64,000 nucleotides of DNA, taken from assembly GCF_000208865.1 (NCBI RefSeq), contig NC_018388.1, positions 1,302,001 to 1,366,000 of the forward strand, given 5' to 3'. Source of the stretch: Neospora caninum Liverpool. Lineage: Eukaryota; Apicomplexa; Conoidasida; Eucoccidiorida; Sarcocystidae. Below are positions 1 through 13,200 of this stretch, piece by piece. A program made the position numbers and the translations under genes. A model generated the notes under the pieces. The model was not told the DNA's origin. It ran no database searches and saw only the letters and a list, made by a program, of their open reading frames with translations. The first letter of the stretch is position 1. Each line of letters begins with the position of its first letter.

Positions 1-3000
1 ACACGTCGTAGGACCGAGCAGCCCTTGGAGTGTCCACACTTCCTGCGCTTCCAACAGTTGCGATCCTTTCCAAAATGCCTTTTTTTCAGCCGTTCGACCT
101 GCAGAAGTCGCCTTTTCCTGCATGCATCGCCAGCACCCCCGCCCGGCTCGCCCTCGTCCGCTCACCTCAACCGTGAAGCTGGTGCCGATCAGGCTGCGCA
201 TGCCGCTCCGCTCGCGTTTCACCTCTCTCGCCAGGCGGCGCCCGCGAACGAGGAGGCGGAGAAGCCTCTGAACGACGGAGGGCGCGAACACCTGCGGGGA
301 ATCGCCGCGAGGGAGGCTGAGCACCAGGACGGACGGCCTCTGTGGATGGAGGATCATGCCGGTCATCTGGACCAGCTATTTCGAGGCTCACGCGTCATGA
401 CTGGTCTTCAGGTGAGAACCGCGTGCCTGCCACAGGTGGCTGCTGGCAGCTGGACACGTCAACGGTAGAGCACAAGACTGGAGACCGTTAAGTTATCAAT
501 TCCATTTGATTTGCAACCCCTTGGTCCCTCGGCCGAGCAGACGCACGTGTCTTTCGTTCTCTCTCTGCATGCGATCCGCCTCGAAATCACAACAGTGGAA
601 AGGCGGAGAATGCTGGCAGTGTGAACGCCATGGAAACGGTTACGGACATAGCTATACGAGAACTGCATAGCCGACGAAGACTCGCGTTCCTTCGTGGTGT
701 CTTCTCCGTAGCATATTGCACAGCCCCACGCACCGCTCATGTGAGTGTTCACATTTGGTCCTTCCGGGGAGATGTCGCTACGCACCTACAAGGCGACGCG
801 TGCGTATGCGCTCTTCTGAGAGGGACAGGGATCCACGTTCTCCCCCCTCTCTTTTGAACATGTCAGCCCACGCGTTCCGCAGGCCTTTCGGGCACTGTTT
901 CGGCAACGATGCGTGGGTGGCTTCTTTGCCTGCTTGTGCAGCCAAGTGGGCACCTGCATCTCGGCAATTATTTCTCAGTGGTTCGTCCGCTGCCGACTTT
1001 GGAATCGTCGGGCGCGTCGATCACATGTCTCATCGGCGACCTGCACGCCTCGTTTGGGGGCCTCGACCGGACGGGCGTAAGCCTTCTGTCTCCGGAGACA
1101 ATCAGGTTTCGCTCAGGCCGAGTCAACGCAGCAGACGGCGACCGTCTCAGAGGCGCCGTTTCTCGACACGGAACCAGTACCCCCGCCTGCGGAGGGAGAA
1201 CGGCGGACTCCAACGAGGGGGGTTCTGTCGAAGACACGAAGGGGATCTCCGAGAAGACGCTCGACGCAGTCGCGATGCTGCTGGCGGCCGGGATACATCC
1301 TGTCCTTGACGCAAAAGTCGACGGGATAGATGGCTCGGAGACACGGGGCAACACCGCCGTGGTTGTGCAGAGCCTCGTCCCCGAACACACCATGCTCGCT
1401 ACGCTGCTGATGGGGACTACGCCCCTAGGTGAGTTCGGTGCGGTTGGGCGTGTTCTCGCGGCGTGTGCGACTGGACGGAGAGCCGTTGTGACCCCGCGCT
1501 GCAGGCTCTTGCGGTGGCCAGAAGTCGATACGACGGATCCTACTGGGACGTTTCCCACTAGTGCTTCTGTCTCATCAAACTTTGGTTCGATGCCGTTATC
1601 GTGTTCCCACGTGCGTGGCTGTGCAGTCCTGCTTTCTGTGGCGCCGACAACACTCCTCGTAGAACCCGCGAAGCCCATCCGCTGAGGGCTCTGGTTTCTT
1701 AGCTTCATCCGCTGGCCCTTGTCGCGCGCATCACAGATCGTATGGGGCTGCTAAGCAAGTGCATGTGCTGGAGCGCCGGTGAACGCGTGTCCCAACTACA
1801 AACGGCAAACGCCGCGCGAGACCGGCTCCTCGTCAGATCGGCAGGAACAGCCACCAGGGAGTCGAGTTCGGATCGGCTGTTGCGCCGAGTGAGCGACGAG
1901 CCGTGTGTCCGGTTGCAGGGTTCTTTGAAGGTGCGCTGGAAGGCGTAGTGTGTAGGGGCTTCCAGAAGCGTTATCTCGGGATGCGACGGCAGACTCGGCC
2001 CCTGTTTCTATCGGCCTCCCCACTGTGTGATCCGGTGGACTGTTGCGATCATCCGCGACGTGGCCCCTGGTCTGGCATCCTCTGCATGCAGCGTGGCTGG
2101 AACGGTGTACGGGTGCATCGGCCAATATTCGTCGCCTTGACGGAGAAGCGCGAGGCTCGGCTGACAGCGGCAAGCACAGTGCGCTGCAGGGCGACGAAGG
2201 CCGCAGAGCAGACGTCGGCATGCGGTTTTATCCGTTACTGGTGAGTAGACGTCGCCGTCCCCTGGGGGGGGGGGGGTGTTAGGCCGACCTGGCACTGTGA
2301 GATCAGGCGCAGGTGAGGGCTCAAGGCGACTGTCGTCTTCTCGCGTCGTTTCCATCCCGTGAATGCAACGAGTTGGTGCACGCAGCCGTAAGAGTGGGTT
2401 CAGTGCATGGGGCCCACCGATGCTGTGTTAAGTGTCGTTAGGGTGGACAGAATTTGGGGCGTGTTCTGGTGGATCGTGTACACACCTTTCCGGAACTGTG
2501 TGTCTGCCGACTCCTTCATACCCACAGATGGCAGCGGATATCCTGTCACACGATTCCGACTTCGTGCTGGTGGGCGGGGATCAACGCCAGCATGTCGAGT
2601 TCACTCGCCAAGTCGCTAGGCGGTGGAACCGCTCTTTTCTCCCCTGTTCCTCCGAGGGCGCCGGCGGGGACCAACCAGCTGGGCGTCGGCGGGCAGACCC
2701 TCTGGCGTCCAGTGCGACTGGGCGGTTGACGAGCGCGCGACCGGCGACACGGCAGGGTCTGTGTGTGCCCAAAATGATAAGCTACAGGCGAGTGTCTTCG
2801 AGAATCGGAGATCTGCAGAGCCCGGGGAACAAAATGAGCAAGAGCGGCTCGCATGCGTCCGGAAGTGCACCGCTGAACTCCAAGGGATGCGTATTTCTTC
2901 TAGACCCTCCGGATGTCATCGCTCTGAAGATCGCCAAGGCGAAGACTGATACACTTCGCGGTGAGGGAGAAATGCAGACGGGAAAGGAAGCAGTCGCCAG

Positions 3001-4221
3001 GGCTTTCGGGGAGTTCCATAACCGGTGGGTTGGCCGTGCACATCAGGCCAGGCCCTCGGTTGGTCAAGGCAACATTTCCCAGAACCAGACACCTCAGGTT
3101 GAGTGACTCCACTGGCTCAGCGTGCTTGCAGGCTGTCGGGAAACGGGTGGGAGGAGAACATGCGCGACTGACCAGGGAATCCACTCTTCACGGGGATACG
3201 TTTGCCCTCTCGTTGCCAGCCCTCGACTTGGCTGTGTCCCCCCAGTCTCTCACCACGCAAGCGCTGCTTCCCCGTTGGGGATTCAGAGTCCTGCGATGCC
3301 GTACAGCGGTGCCTTCAGCATTCCCGGGTGTATTCGGGGACAGCGCCCTTCGTTTCTTGGTCCACGGCGTACAACGACCCCCGAACTGAGATCGGAGAGG
3401 CGAGTGGTCCTGTTCGGAGAGCACGGTGCCCAGTCTCTGACTTCAGCGATGCATAACCAACGCACCTCTAAGTCGTAGCGGTTGCCGGGAGCGTTGCTCC
3501 GACAAGTCGTTTCGCGAGTTTTCGACAAGTCGTCGAGGGAGGCGTTGCTCTTTGCTCTTTCTGGCACCGTGTTTGATGACCATTCGCGCTCGGCCCCCGT
3601 AAGCCGTTTTCTCGTTTGTCTCATGAGAGTCGCGGTTGCTGTCGTGGGCTTTCGGTGCAGGCTTGTCCTACAACCGAGCGGGGCCGCCGAACCCTCAGCG
3701 AGAGGGAGTTGGCGACCAGGACGGAGCTGAGGGTCGAGCTGCCTGCCACAATCTTTTGCATCTTTGGAGCGCCGTGACAGGCGAAGGGCCTCAGGAGGCG
3801 GCGAGCCGCTTTAACGATGCCTCCTGGGAGTGCTTCAAGAAGGAACTGGCCGAGCGCCTCGTGGATATGCTCAGCCCTGTGCAGAGGTAAGCGGTTTGTT
3901 TCCATTTCCACTCTGCATTGCCAGGGGCGTGCGCTCGGAATGCGCGATCCCCGGCACTGCCGCCCTACTTTCCTATACGGGCGGTACCGTCGAAATGCCG
4001 CCGAAGCTCGATTTTCGTGACAGTTTGAATCGGTGTGCTCTGTCGCAGTCTCCTGCACATTTTCTGTGCGCAGGCGCTATCGAGAAATTAGATCTGACAC
4101 CCCTTACCTGCGTCGCGTGATCGCCGCGGGTGCACGAGTGGCCCGCCAAAGAGCCGCCGCGACACTGCAGCACGTCAGACAGGCAATGACCATTCTAGAC
4201 ACAACCTGGGAGGCAACCTGA
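1..4221 (+). CDS. Tryptophanyl-tRNA synthetase, bacterial/organelle type (5' partial)
   Basis: Class I synthetase that charges tRNA-Trp; the family type points to the apicoplast or mitochondrion. Model: exons <1-411, 942-1428, 2092-2240, 2528-2960, 3661-3886, 4074-4221. All phases match and all introns are GT-AG. The frame stays open to the left edge, so the start lies outside the window; 617 codons are visible. The HIGH-type motif reads PSGHLHLGN (exon 1/2 junction to 942 onward), followed by GDLHA, VQSLVPEH, a MAADIL helix start at 2528, GGDQRQH, and KMSKS at 2831-2845. The C-terminal helical part (HNLLHLWSAVTG, ELAERLVDMLSPVQRRY) matches the bacterial family to its end. Oddities: an insert of about 55 residues after GDLHASFGG, a second one before KMSKS, and a long upstream extension that could carry a targeting peptide. 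Family assignment is firm; the organelle is inferred. Confidence 0.9.
2264..2276. repeat. G13 homopolymer in synthetase intron
   Basis: A run of 13 G lies just after the donor of the intron between the exons ending at 2240 and starting at 2528. It is non-coding and probably length-variable. Confidence 0.8.
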
Positions 4222-7162
4222 AACGGTTGCTCTCTCATTTGTCAGGTCGAGAGTTTCAGTAACAGAAATTTGCACTCCACGTTGAGGGCCTCCTGACTTT
4301 TTCCTGGGGATACCTTGGGGCGCAGGTGGATGCGGTGTTATGTGCGAATCCGTGGTGGAACTGCGAGGTACCTCCGTCCTTGTCGAAGACAGTTTCTTCA
4401 GAGCCGCGTGTGCTAACAATGTCAAAACCGTAAGACGACCTCTCTGTGTCAGTTTATTGGAGAAGCGTTCAGGTGCTTCGGAGAAGCACGATGAGCATTT
4501 TCGGGGCGGCACCGCTCGCAGGCTAAAGTTGTGCCTGGGGGAGGATTTGTTCATGCGGGGCATCTGTAGGGCTTTTTTGTGTGCTGCCCGCCCTCAGTTC
4601 CTCAATTCGTCTCTTTGTTGTCCCATGCGAACGAGGACTGCAAATGGTCTGCCGTGCCACAGAGGATCGTCGCGTGAAACAGGCGGCTAGCACACACAGT
4701 AGACAAAACCCGGAGCGACAGTTGGTGTCTCTCCGTCGACGTGTGTAAACGATTTGAAAGCGGTGCCGAGAAGTAGAGGACAGGAAACTCGAAGTTTCTT
4801 TTCCAGGGATGCCGTAGTTCGGAAGTGCCTATGCGTCTATGCAAGTCCTCTAGAACGGCCTGCCCCCCCCCAGAGGGGGGAATCGGCGTTTTGTCCGAAA
4901 GAAGACGCAGGCCTGTATCAGCACAGCACGACTGGTGTCGCTGAGCGTGAAACAAGAGCAGTTCCTGCAACCTGTCTACGACCTAAGCGATGGAACGTGT
5001 GACAAGAACAGTGGGCGTCTGTGAAGCTTTTTATGGGTCAAGATGTGCGTCTTGCTCGGCAAAGGCTGAGCAGAGAGAGCTGTCGTAATGCTACCGTGAG
5101 GTAGCTGAGCGTCGACGGAAAGTCTATTGACCACCCACAAGAGGTTGCAATACTCCCGAGAAAAAACTCCCGCCTGAACCTAGAAACCAACCCGTTGAAA
5201 GGCATGCCGGTAGCTACGCAAGGCAAATGCCGCGCCTGTACATTCAGCCGTGCACGATGTGGGCCATCGAAGAACTGTGACTTGAACGAAGCCAGAGTAA
5301 AGCAGCGGATCCGAGCATTTTCTGGAAAGTGACGTGCCTGCATGCAGCCTGGTACGCCAATAGCTACCTTGGTCCACGAATACTTGTAGTTTTACAGCAT
5401 TCGTGTGGGATTCTTGGACAGAGTCCCGTGCTATGCGTACCCGACGTGCGGTGGAGTAATTAAGCATGCATGCAGTCAATGCAGGTTACGAGAAAAAAAG
5501 TGAAGCAGAATACGGGGATGTCCACGTCACCATATCGCCCTTCATATACATAAATATAATTGAATGGTGTCGACCACCGCCTCAGCACACCGCTGTCTGA
5601 GCGCCACACAGCGATGATCTAAGGTGTAGAGATGCGGATGACCGCCCCCCGTAAGGGGTGGAGAAATGCTTTCTTGCTCTGCCTCGATTTATAGGAGGCG
5701 GCAATCACTAGACATTGTTTTCAGTGTCCGAAACGTGGCTCTATAACTCGCACAGCGGCATGGGGGGCGGGACCTGACACAACATATCCGTTTCCTCCAA
5801 CTCCGGCGGAAGGCTGAGGTGAATACCCCTTAGGATTTCTGACACAGCTGCTTTGGACCAACGCGCCATTCCTAAAAATCCTAGGAATCGCTAATGGGCC
5901 TGAACACTCCCGTCGCTTCGCTTCTCTGTATCACCTCGGTACGCTACGCGTAAGCGTGTACATGAAGACAACTCGAAGAAAATCCAGTTGAAAGCATGGG
6001 GGTCAGCATGCAGCCTATCCACCTACCACGGGAAAGTCCAAATGAGTCAAAAGAATGTGGAGAGGCACAGTAGTACAGCTCAGCATGGGGAATATGCTCG
6101 TCCGAGATGCGGCGAACTCGCACATACACCGCTGCCCACTCCAAGGCGTACGCTTTTGTGAAGCTACTTCCCATTGAGACTACGTTTACGTATTTATTTC
6201 TACGATACCTACTGGTTTTTGCATGTGTACTGTCCTGCTAGCGCCACCCCGCGGAAAAAGCGACACCGTGTATTTTAGCAAAATGATCTGCACTGACCGT
6301 CCAGTGGACACGGTACGCGTGCCTGGCGGGCTTTGCCAAGGCAGGGATGTGGTATTTCTCCGTCCCTTGCGTTACTTATGTAGCGGACTGCGCCTTGAAA
6401 TCATTTGTGGCAGTTTGTGAGGAATTCGTTTTTGGAAGCGGCAATCTCCGCTCGTGTATACATCCCCTCCTCTTCACAACACCCGCCTTTGTGACTTTCA
6501 CCGGACACGGGCGGGATTTGGTCACAAACGGCGAGGCGGTCGGGCATGTTTCGGCGCGCGGCTTCGATCGCGTTTCTTATGCTCTTCTTTTTTTCTGATA
6601 TCTCCAGTTCGCCGCGTTGGCTCCATTTTCCTTTGCGTCCGATCGGGGAGTTAATTTTTACCCCGTCTTTCTTTTCAGTAGGCAAGCGTCCAAGTTCGAG
6701 CCCCGTAGAACGCGTAGTTGGCAAACAAGCACCCATTCCTTCCAACGTCAAATCGGCGCGTTATGACTCAGCCTTTTTTGCCGAAGCAGTTCCGTTGACT
6801 GTTTCCGTTTGTTTTTGAGTCGTCTATTCTGGCTTGTCAGCGATTGTTTGCCTTTGTGTGACACGGTTTCGTTACCCTCTTGTCATGCTTCTCGACACAG
6901 ACAAGGCCCTGTGCTGTCTTTTCCCGCTCGCTAGGAAGCCCAAAGCGACGACGAATTCCGTTTCAGCAGGAAACATAACTGCCGCATGCACGCTATCCCC
7001 GGAGGACGGTTTTGCTCGTTTGAAAAAAACCGTCTGCCAGTAGTTCCACTGTTCCTTTCCAGACTGCAATTGTGTAGCTGCTATTTTCCGTCGAGTGTCT
7101 ATCCGCGTGCCGCGAACGCGGAAAACCCAGAAAACCGAGATATATTCGCCTTCGTGACAAAC
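4222..7162. other. Gene-free stretch: 3' flank of tRNA synthetase and 5' flank of ATG8
   Basis: 2.9 kb with no open frame that shows coding character or plausible splice partners on either strand. It must hold the 3' UTR of the synthetase and the promoter and 5' UTR of ATG8. There are opposed C and G runs near 4863-4880. A GCATGCATGC palindrome near 5464-5473 resembles the TGCATGC element common in Toxoplasma promoters. The last 500 bases are pyrimidine-rich with many TTTT tracts, as is usual for 5' UTRs in this group. Nothing else is recognisable. Confidence 0.6.
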
Positions 7163-8941
7163 ATGCCGTCGATTCGCGACGAAGTGTCCTTTGGTGAGCC
7201 GTTGCCCCCAATTCAGCCTTCACCCGACCTTGTCTCCTTCCGCAATTGCGCTATGTGTGTCTGAACTCATGATTTTTTTTGCCTTTTTTCTCGTCTTCCC
7301 AGTAACTCTCGCTGCTGGTGTCGCGGCCTTTCCGGTCCGCTGTTTCCGACTAGTTCTCTATATATTTGAAAGGACGAACTTGACTGAAACACATCCGAGC
7401 ATGCCTTGCCGTTCACCGAGCGACGAAATTCATCAAGTTTCCGATTCTTTGTTCCTTCCATGAAACTTAACGTATACAATGCGAGCCGAGCCTCGTGGTT
7501 CCCAAACACTATCAGAACCTTTTTATAGATAGCGAAGGGACGCGTTTTGCTTAGTAGATGCGGGCGCGACCGCTCGCGCGCAGTCTGTTTCTCCTGAGCG
7601 GTCTTTATCATGGGGTAGCGAGACACTTGCGAAGCGTACACACAGGAGGTTCTTTTGGATCACGGCCTGTCGTTATCCGCCTGCTCTGTGCCATCACCTG
7701 GTTACGGTGTGAATCGCATGATGTCGTAAAGCAGTGGCTTTCCAGTCCATTTGTGTGTTGATCGTGGATTCCTTTTGCTGGCACCTGAAATGTTATCCAG
7801 ACTCAGCAGGTGGTCAGTGCCGTCTACTGCGAGCTGGAATCGTCTTCTGACTGTGTGTCTATCTCATCTGCTTGAAACGCGGTCTGTTTTGTTCACCGAA
7901 AACGAGCGAAAATTCGTGTGAGTTGCCCTGGGAAATTGCGCCGAGACTTACAGAGCGGACGTGTTCGAGCGTTAAACGATCCAAATCAACGTGGTCTTCT
8001 TCAGTCGACGACTTTGTCGATGCCTGGAGGATACCGCATTTCGATTTCGAGACTGACATGTTGGGCCACAGCGTTTTTGTTCTCATTTGCTTCCAGAGAA
8101 GAGGACGGCGGAGGCACACCGCATTCGGGCCAAGTATCCGAACCGAATTCCGGTTATATGCGAAAAGGCTCCCCGGTCGGACCTCCCAGTGATTGACAAA
8201 AAGAAGTAAGTTGCCCTCGTGAGCCGGCTGAGTTTCATTTCTCTTTCCGCGCAGATGTGAGCGGTATCCCCGAAGCTTCATTCGCACGTCCATGCCTTCA
8301 GAGCTATGCTCCTTTTCACATTTTGCGTCTTTTCCGCTGAGGGCAGAGACGCAATCGACTTTTAGCGGACAGCCTCGGAAGCTTCCGTGTCGTCTGTGCG
8401 GTGTTGGGGAACCGTTTTCATACCCCGGTACACGATCTTGTGGTACGCAGATAGCTTTAGGTTCGCCTGGAGAGATCTGTCCTCTTCGTTTAGGATGTTT
8501 GACCTGCAGGCTGTCGCTCCCTTACGTCAACTGTCGTGTTCTCCGTCAACCTTCATGCATGCGTGTGCACCTGGGGCAAAGGGTCCAGCGGAAGAATCAA
8601 CGTGGACGCATTTCCAGTGCTGTGCATCGTTCGAGGCGCGTTGTCACGTCGAAAGCTCCACGGTTGTTTTGCCAGGTGTCTCTGGCCCGTGTCGCTGTCC
8701 GTGCAGGTTTCTGGTGCCGATGAATATGCTCGTAGGAGAATTCAAGTACATCATCCACAAGCACATCAACCAGTGTGCACAGAACAGCGGGTTGCCACTG
8801 ACTCACGAGAAGACGATTTATCTGTTTGTCGAGAACACTGCTCCGAAGGCGGGTGCACTGATGCAGGAAGTGTACGAACAGCACGTGTCCGACGACGGTT
8901 TCCTCTACGTGGAATATTCGTCGGAGAATACTCTCGGATGA
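7163..8941 (+). CDS. ATG8: ATG8, ubiquitin-like autophagy/apicoplast protein
   Basis: Exons 7163-7193, 8097-8205 and 8707-8941 join in phase (1, then 2) to give 124 residues. The start reads [13 protein letters not shown]. The ubiquitin-like fold motifs are present: [16 protein letters not shown], a DKKKFLVP segment across the second junction, and EFKYIIHKH. The protein ends [14 protein letters not shown]. In the family it is conjugated to phosphatidylethanolamine through its last glycine by ATG7/ATG3. In Toxoplasma and Plasmodium it coats the outer apicoplast membrane and is needed for plastid inheritance. Here the glycine is the last codon, so no ATG4 trimming is needed before the first conjugation. 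It is a single gene with no operon-like neighbour. Introns are 903 and 501 bases. Identity is secure; the start is supported by family conservation. Confidence 0.96.
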
Positions 8942-10251
8942 AGGAAGCTGTTCTAGCCAGTCGCGATACTGGCACCGAAAGCGACCGGGGAGAGGAGACA
9001 GTCGCTTTTCTTCCTGCATCATCGCTTTCTCGCGTAAACGCGGTAGAGAGAGCTGGCTGGACATGGGCTTTTTGCAGCGGCTTTTTGACTGTGCCCACCT
9101 GGGAGACGCAAACGGGAGTCGTCTCTCGTTTTTGGAGTGCACGCGAAAGATTTTCAGAGGAACGCGTATTTGTTTTTGAGAGTTAAAGGGATGCCCAAAA
9201 ATGTTTAGCCGTTCAGAGAGACAGTGGGAACCGTCGTACCTTCATGCAGGCGTTTGCCTTCTCGCGGGAGTCGGACAAACGCGTAGACTGCGGATGGCAG
9301 AAGCGACACTTCTTCAGTTTGCCCTTCGGACGTTTTTCCGCTGTTGCGTTATACCTCGAGAGAAACGGCGAGGGCGCTAAAGTATCGTGCAAGAAACAAG
9401 GGAACCAGAAACCGTCATGACATCGCGTTTTTTCCTTGTTGCCGAGCGTCTTCTGCGGACCGTCTGCTGCATAGACACGGCGCTGCCATGAGCCAGTCAC
9501 TCGCCCGCAACAAGGGCGTCCCGTGAGCTACGCAGCACTCGATGTGACCTCCGAGGTTATCCGAGGAATGCTCAAAAGAGATCCACCCACACACAACCGA
9601 CGCTAAGGTGCGAGTTTTCCTCGCTGGGAAAATCTGCGCCTCCGTTTGCAGTTCTCTTAGAAAGAGGCCGACTGATAAGCGGCGAAAAGGGAGAGGCGAC
9701 GGGGCACTGCGTGGCTTCCCCCTTCTGACGCAGAAGGCCGCAAACGAGATGAAGTGTTGGCGTATTCGCGGTTCATTCAGTCACCGTTTTCTGAGTAGGA
9801 TGCGTCTCCTTTAAAAGGCTTCGGCGGGCCAAACAGCGAAATCAGGAGGCACCACTGTATCCGGACCGAGTTTAGCACACGGACAGCTCATGCCACAGAG
9901 AAGCGATTAAAAAACACCGCCTATAGAGAAACAGAAGAACACTCCGGGTAACCATTCAGATTCTGATCCCTTTGTGTGTGCCGTGATCACCTTGAGGCGT
10001 ATCCTTTCTCGAACGGCAAAAAAACCTCCAGAAAGCGGGATGGAGCCCTCCACAGCGCTTCACTCAGGTTTTGGTCTCTGTCGTGCTAGGCAACGCCCTC
10101 TCAGAACATTCAGCCCTCCTTGTGGAGAGAGGAAGAACAGTGTCGGGTGCTATTGTTTTCTTTGCTCGTGCTGGAGCTCGTGTTTGCGCTCATCGTGTCA
10201 CGGAAAGCTGTCGCTGTCTTGGCCGTTCGCCGTTGCGCAGGCTTCTTTCGC
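8942..10251. other. Convergent spacer between ATG8 and the RAP gene
   Basis: 1.3 kb between the ATG8 stop and the stop of the minus-strand RAP gene. It should hold both 3' UTRs. A minus-strand open stretch at 9500-9213 ends in a donor-like GTACG, but it joins in phase to nothing I could find, so it is not called. Nothing else is supported. Confidence 0.55.
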
Positions 10252-13200
10252 TCACACAACGAGAGAAGTGCTGGGGGTGTGCTCGTTTCGTGCTTCTTTC
10301 TCGTGCGCATGCATGCATGCCTCATGGAGCAACTCGGGCGAAACGCGTTTTAGCAGAGGAATCCACGACGATCTCCGGAGAAGGAGATCAGGCTCCAGGA
10401 CAGTCCCTCGGATGAAGGCTGCGGCGAGACGGAGGCGCAGAAGTTGAATCAAATTGCTTTGTCGCTTCTCGTCGGAATCGGCAAGGCCTGGCGTTTCCCT
10501 TTGCCGTCTCTGTTCGCCCCGGAGGCCAGGAGAAAAGGGCTGGGAACAAAGCGTGGCGCTGGGACGGGGAGGAGCCGGGACGTCGCGGAAAGACACGAAG
10601 ACGATGTGATAGCCGAGAATGGAGAGAATGTCATGGCGTCTGATGGGAACGGATAAAACCGGGAGAGGCAAGTAACAGGAACCGCATGCGTGAATCGGCT
10701 TCTGCTTCTCCCTGTCGCGTGTTCGCTCCCTTTCTCTCTATTAAAGATGTCTGTAAATGTCCCTACAAAATTGGCGCTGAATATCCGTGAAATAGGGCTA
10801 GCGATCCAACTGTTTCCACACAGGGGGGGGGGGTTAAAATGTGTTTGAAAGACTCCACGTGGTCTATGGTGCCGCGCCTCCAGAAGGAACGACAGTCCCA
10901 ATCTCTGTGCGACGGATGGGTGCTCCGCGTACACAGCCGATGGACAGAAGGATGGCCTAGGCATGGACGAAGCAGACGCTCGCCTCTGTGCATGCACGAC
11001 ACACGCCGCTGCGGCGACTCCCGATGGCTTACAGCTTTGCGGGCAGCGTGGGCATATCTGGCGCGTTGACGAAGACGTCCCTGAAATGTGGAAACGGCAG
11101 CCACGAAAGCATCTCATTTCCTTCCGAGACAGGACACGCAACGCTTACGGACATCCCCCCTGTCGGCTCTCTGTGTTGCCCACGCAGTCTCCGGATCCCG
11201 CAGCTTCTCAAGCAACAAAGACAGCGTTTCGCTAAAGCTGGGAGCGGTCTACCTCGGCAGCACAGCCATGAAAGCCCTCGCGATCTTTAGAACCTTCACG
11301 TGGCCTTGCCAACAATGATGCACGTCTCCAAATGTGCATCGCTTCGATGTGTCTTAAAACGGCCGCTTGCCCGTGTCAACGCAACACAGAGAAAGGCCTG
11401 AATGGCCGCGGAAGCATCGAAACCGGGCGCGGCCGCTTGAGAAGCCATCTGTATTCCTCACCTGGACTCGACACACTCAACCGCCACCGACGTGCCGGCG
11501 ACGCTGAGGGGGACGAGAATGTTGCAAGCTGAAAACATGGAGATCCCACAAGATACAGCCGGAAAAAACAACTGGGCACACCAGAAGTCTCGCACGAAAA
11601 AAAGCGGTCACCGATATTCTTTCCGCTGAGTGTCTGAGGTGCCGGACGCCTCATAGCAACCCATCCCTACGAAGTCTCGGAAGATCACGGCCCCCACGGC
11701 TGCCTGTACACCTGAGGAAGATCCGACGCCTTGCTCGACGGCCCTAGCAGCCATTCAGGGCTTTTTGTGCGCAGCGCGGGCCGCGCACATCACGGCGTGC
11801 AAACACAGAACGCGACACCCATTTTTCCTGGTTCCATGATGGGGACGTGAAGTCTCATGGGACTTGAGGAAATGCTGGGGGTTCCTGGCGCAGTGAACTG
11901 GGAGACGTTCTCCTCCGAACACTCACCTGAGGCGACTGTCGGGAGTAATCGGGTGGACGAGGCCCTGAGCGCGTTCGCCACCGTCTAGCGGAGAGAAGAA
12001 ATCGCAACAAGGTGAGGAGCGGATAACTGGCCCATGGAGAAAGGCGAAACGCTAGACTGCACATCCCGTTGTCCACCGGCAGTCTCCCGATTTCTCTCTC
12101 GTTTCCGGTGAAGCGCGCGTGTTTCGTGTGAGGTTCGCGTCAGCGCGACGAACCACTCGACACAGGACATGCTAGAGGATGTACCAAAGTAAAACCGTGG
12201 AGACGTTCCACCGAAAACAGGAAGGGCGACAACAACGCGCGTCGCTCCTGTAAACACGTCACCCCGAGCATCTCTCCCCCCGCTCCAACCATGCATCTCC
12301 ATATGACCGTTGCCTCGTTTCCGCTTCGCGCTGGTCCTGGCGCCTCTCCCAGAGTTCTTTGCGGTTCTTCCAGGCATGCGCGTCTCGGCGACGTTCAGAC
12401 CATTGGGTTAAGGAAGAATGAACAACGGAAGAAACACACGAAACCGTCCGCTTACGAGCTTGACACCGTCGAGAGCGTCAGAGTCTGCCTCGCCGCCTTC
12501 TATTGCGTCTAGAAGCGCCTCGAGGTCGGACACGCGCCGGATCGTTTCTCCCGCAGCGCGGGGTTGGGTGTCTCGACGGCGATCGGAGGTTCGGCACTCG
12601 TTCGCCTCTGGCGGTTCAGCACGCTTCGCTGCCGGCTCTCTTCCCTGGCTGTCCGATTCGTCCTCTCTGAAACGTGCCCAGTTCCCAACGGAACTCCCTT
12701 CGCGAACGTCCGCATCTCGACCGAGAGGCGAAAACGGCGAATTTGTGGAACCCACAGAATGCGGGGAAGGACAGCCCGGCGCAGGAGCCTGAAGCTTTTT
12801 CTCTGACACCGAAAAGCCTGGCGGAGGTCCCGCAGCCACGCGGCTCGACGACCCGTCCGTCCCCGGCGGGGCCTGGGCTCTGTGGACTCGAACGTTCCGT
12901 GTGTCGTCGTCCCGTCTCTCCTTGTCGGTTTCATGAACGCGAGACAGACAGTGCAGGCGCCGTCGGAGGGCGGCGATTCTCGGCAAGGTTAGGGGCATGA
13001 CAGTGTCCAGGAGGCGCCGAGAAGAGGGCGAGAGAAGCGACAGTGGAGACGACCTCGGGACGCTCTTCTCGGTGGCCTCGCGATCGCCACTCACGGAGCG
13101 GACCCGCGCGAGAGTTCCAGAAGAAGGAACCGGCGAAGCGAAAAACGAAGAGAAAAGTGAGGTAGCGACACAACGCTGAAGCAGCAGGCCGACTTCCTGC

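Noticed and set aside
9213..9500. Minus-strand frame with two Cys (KKCRFCHP) ending in a donor-like GTACG
   Set aside because: No phase-consistent acceptor or donor partner, and it lies in the convergent spacer after the RAP stop.
10301..10322. GCATGCATGCATGC palindromic run as a regulatory element
   Set aside because: It falls inside the last coding exon of the RAP gene (encoding ACMHAH), so a promoter role is unlikely here.
10449..11141. 230-codon minus-strand frame overlapping the last RAP exons
   Set aside because: It reads through two introns in another frame. The RAP signature is only recovered with the spliced frame.
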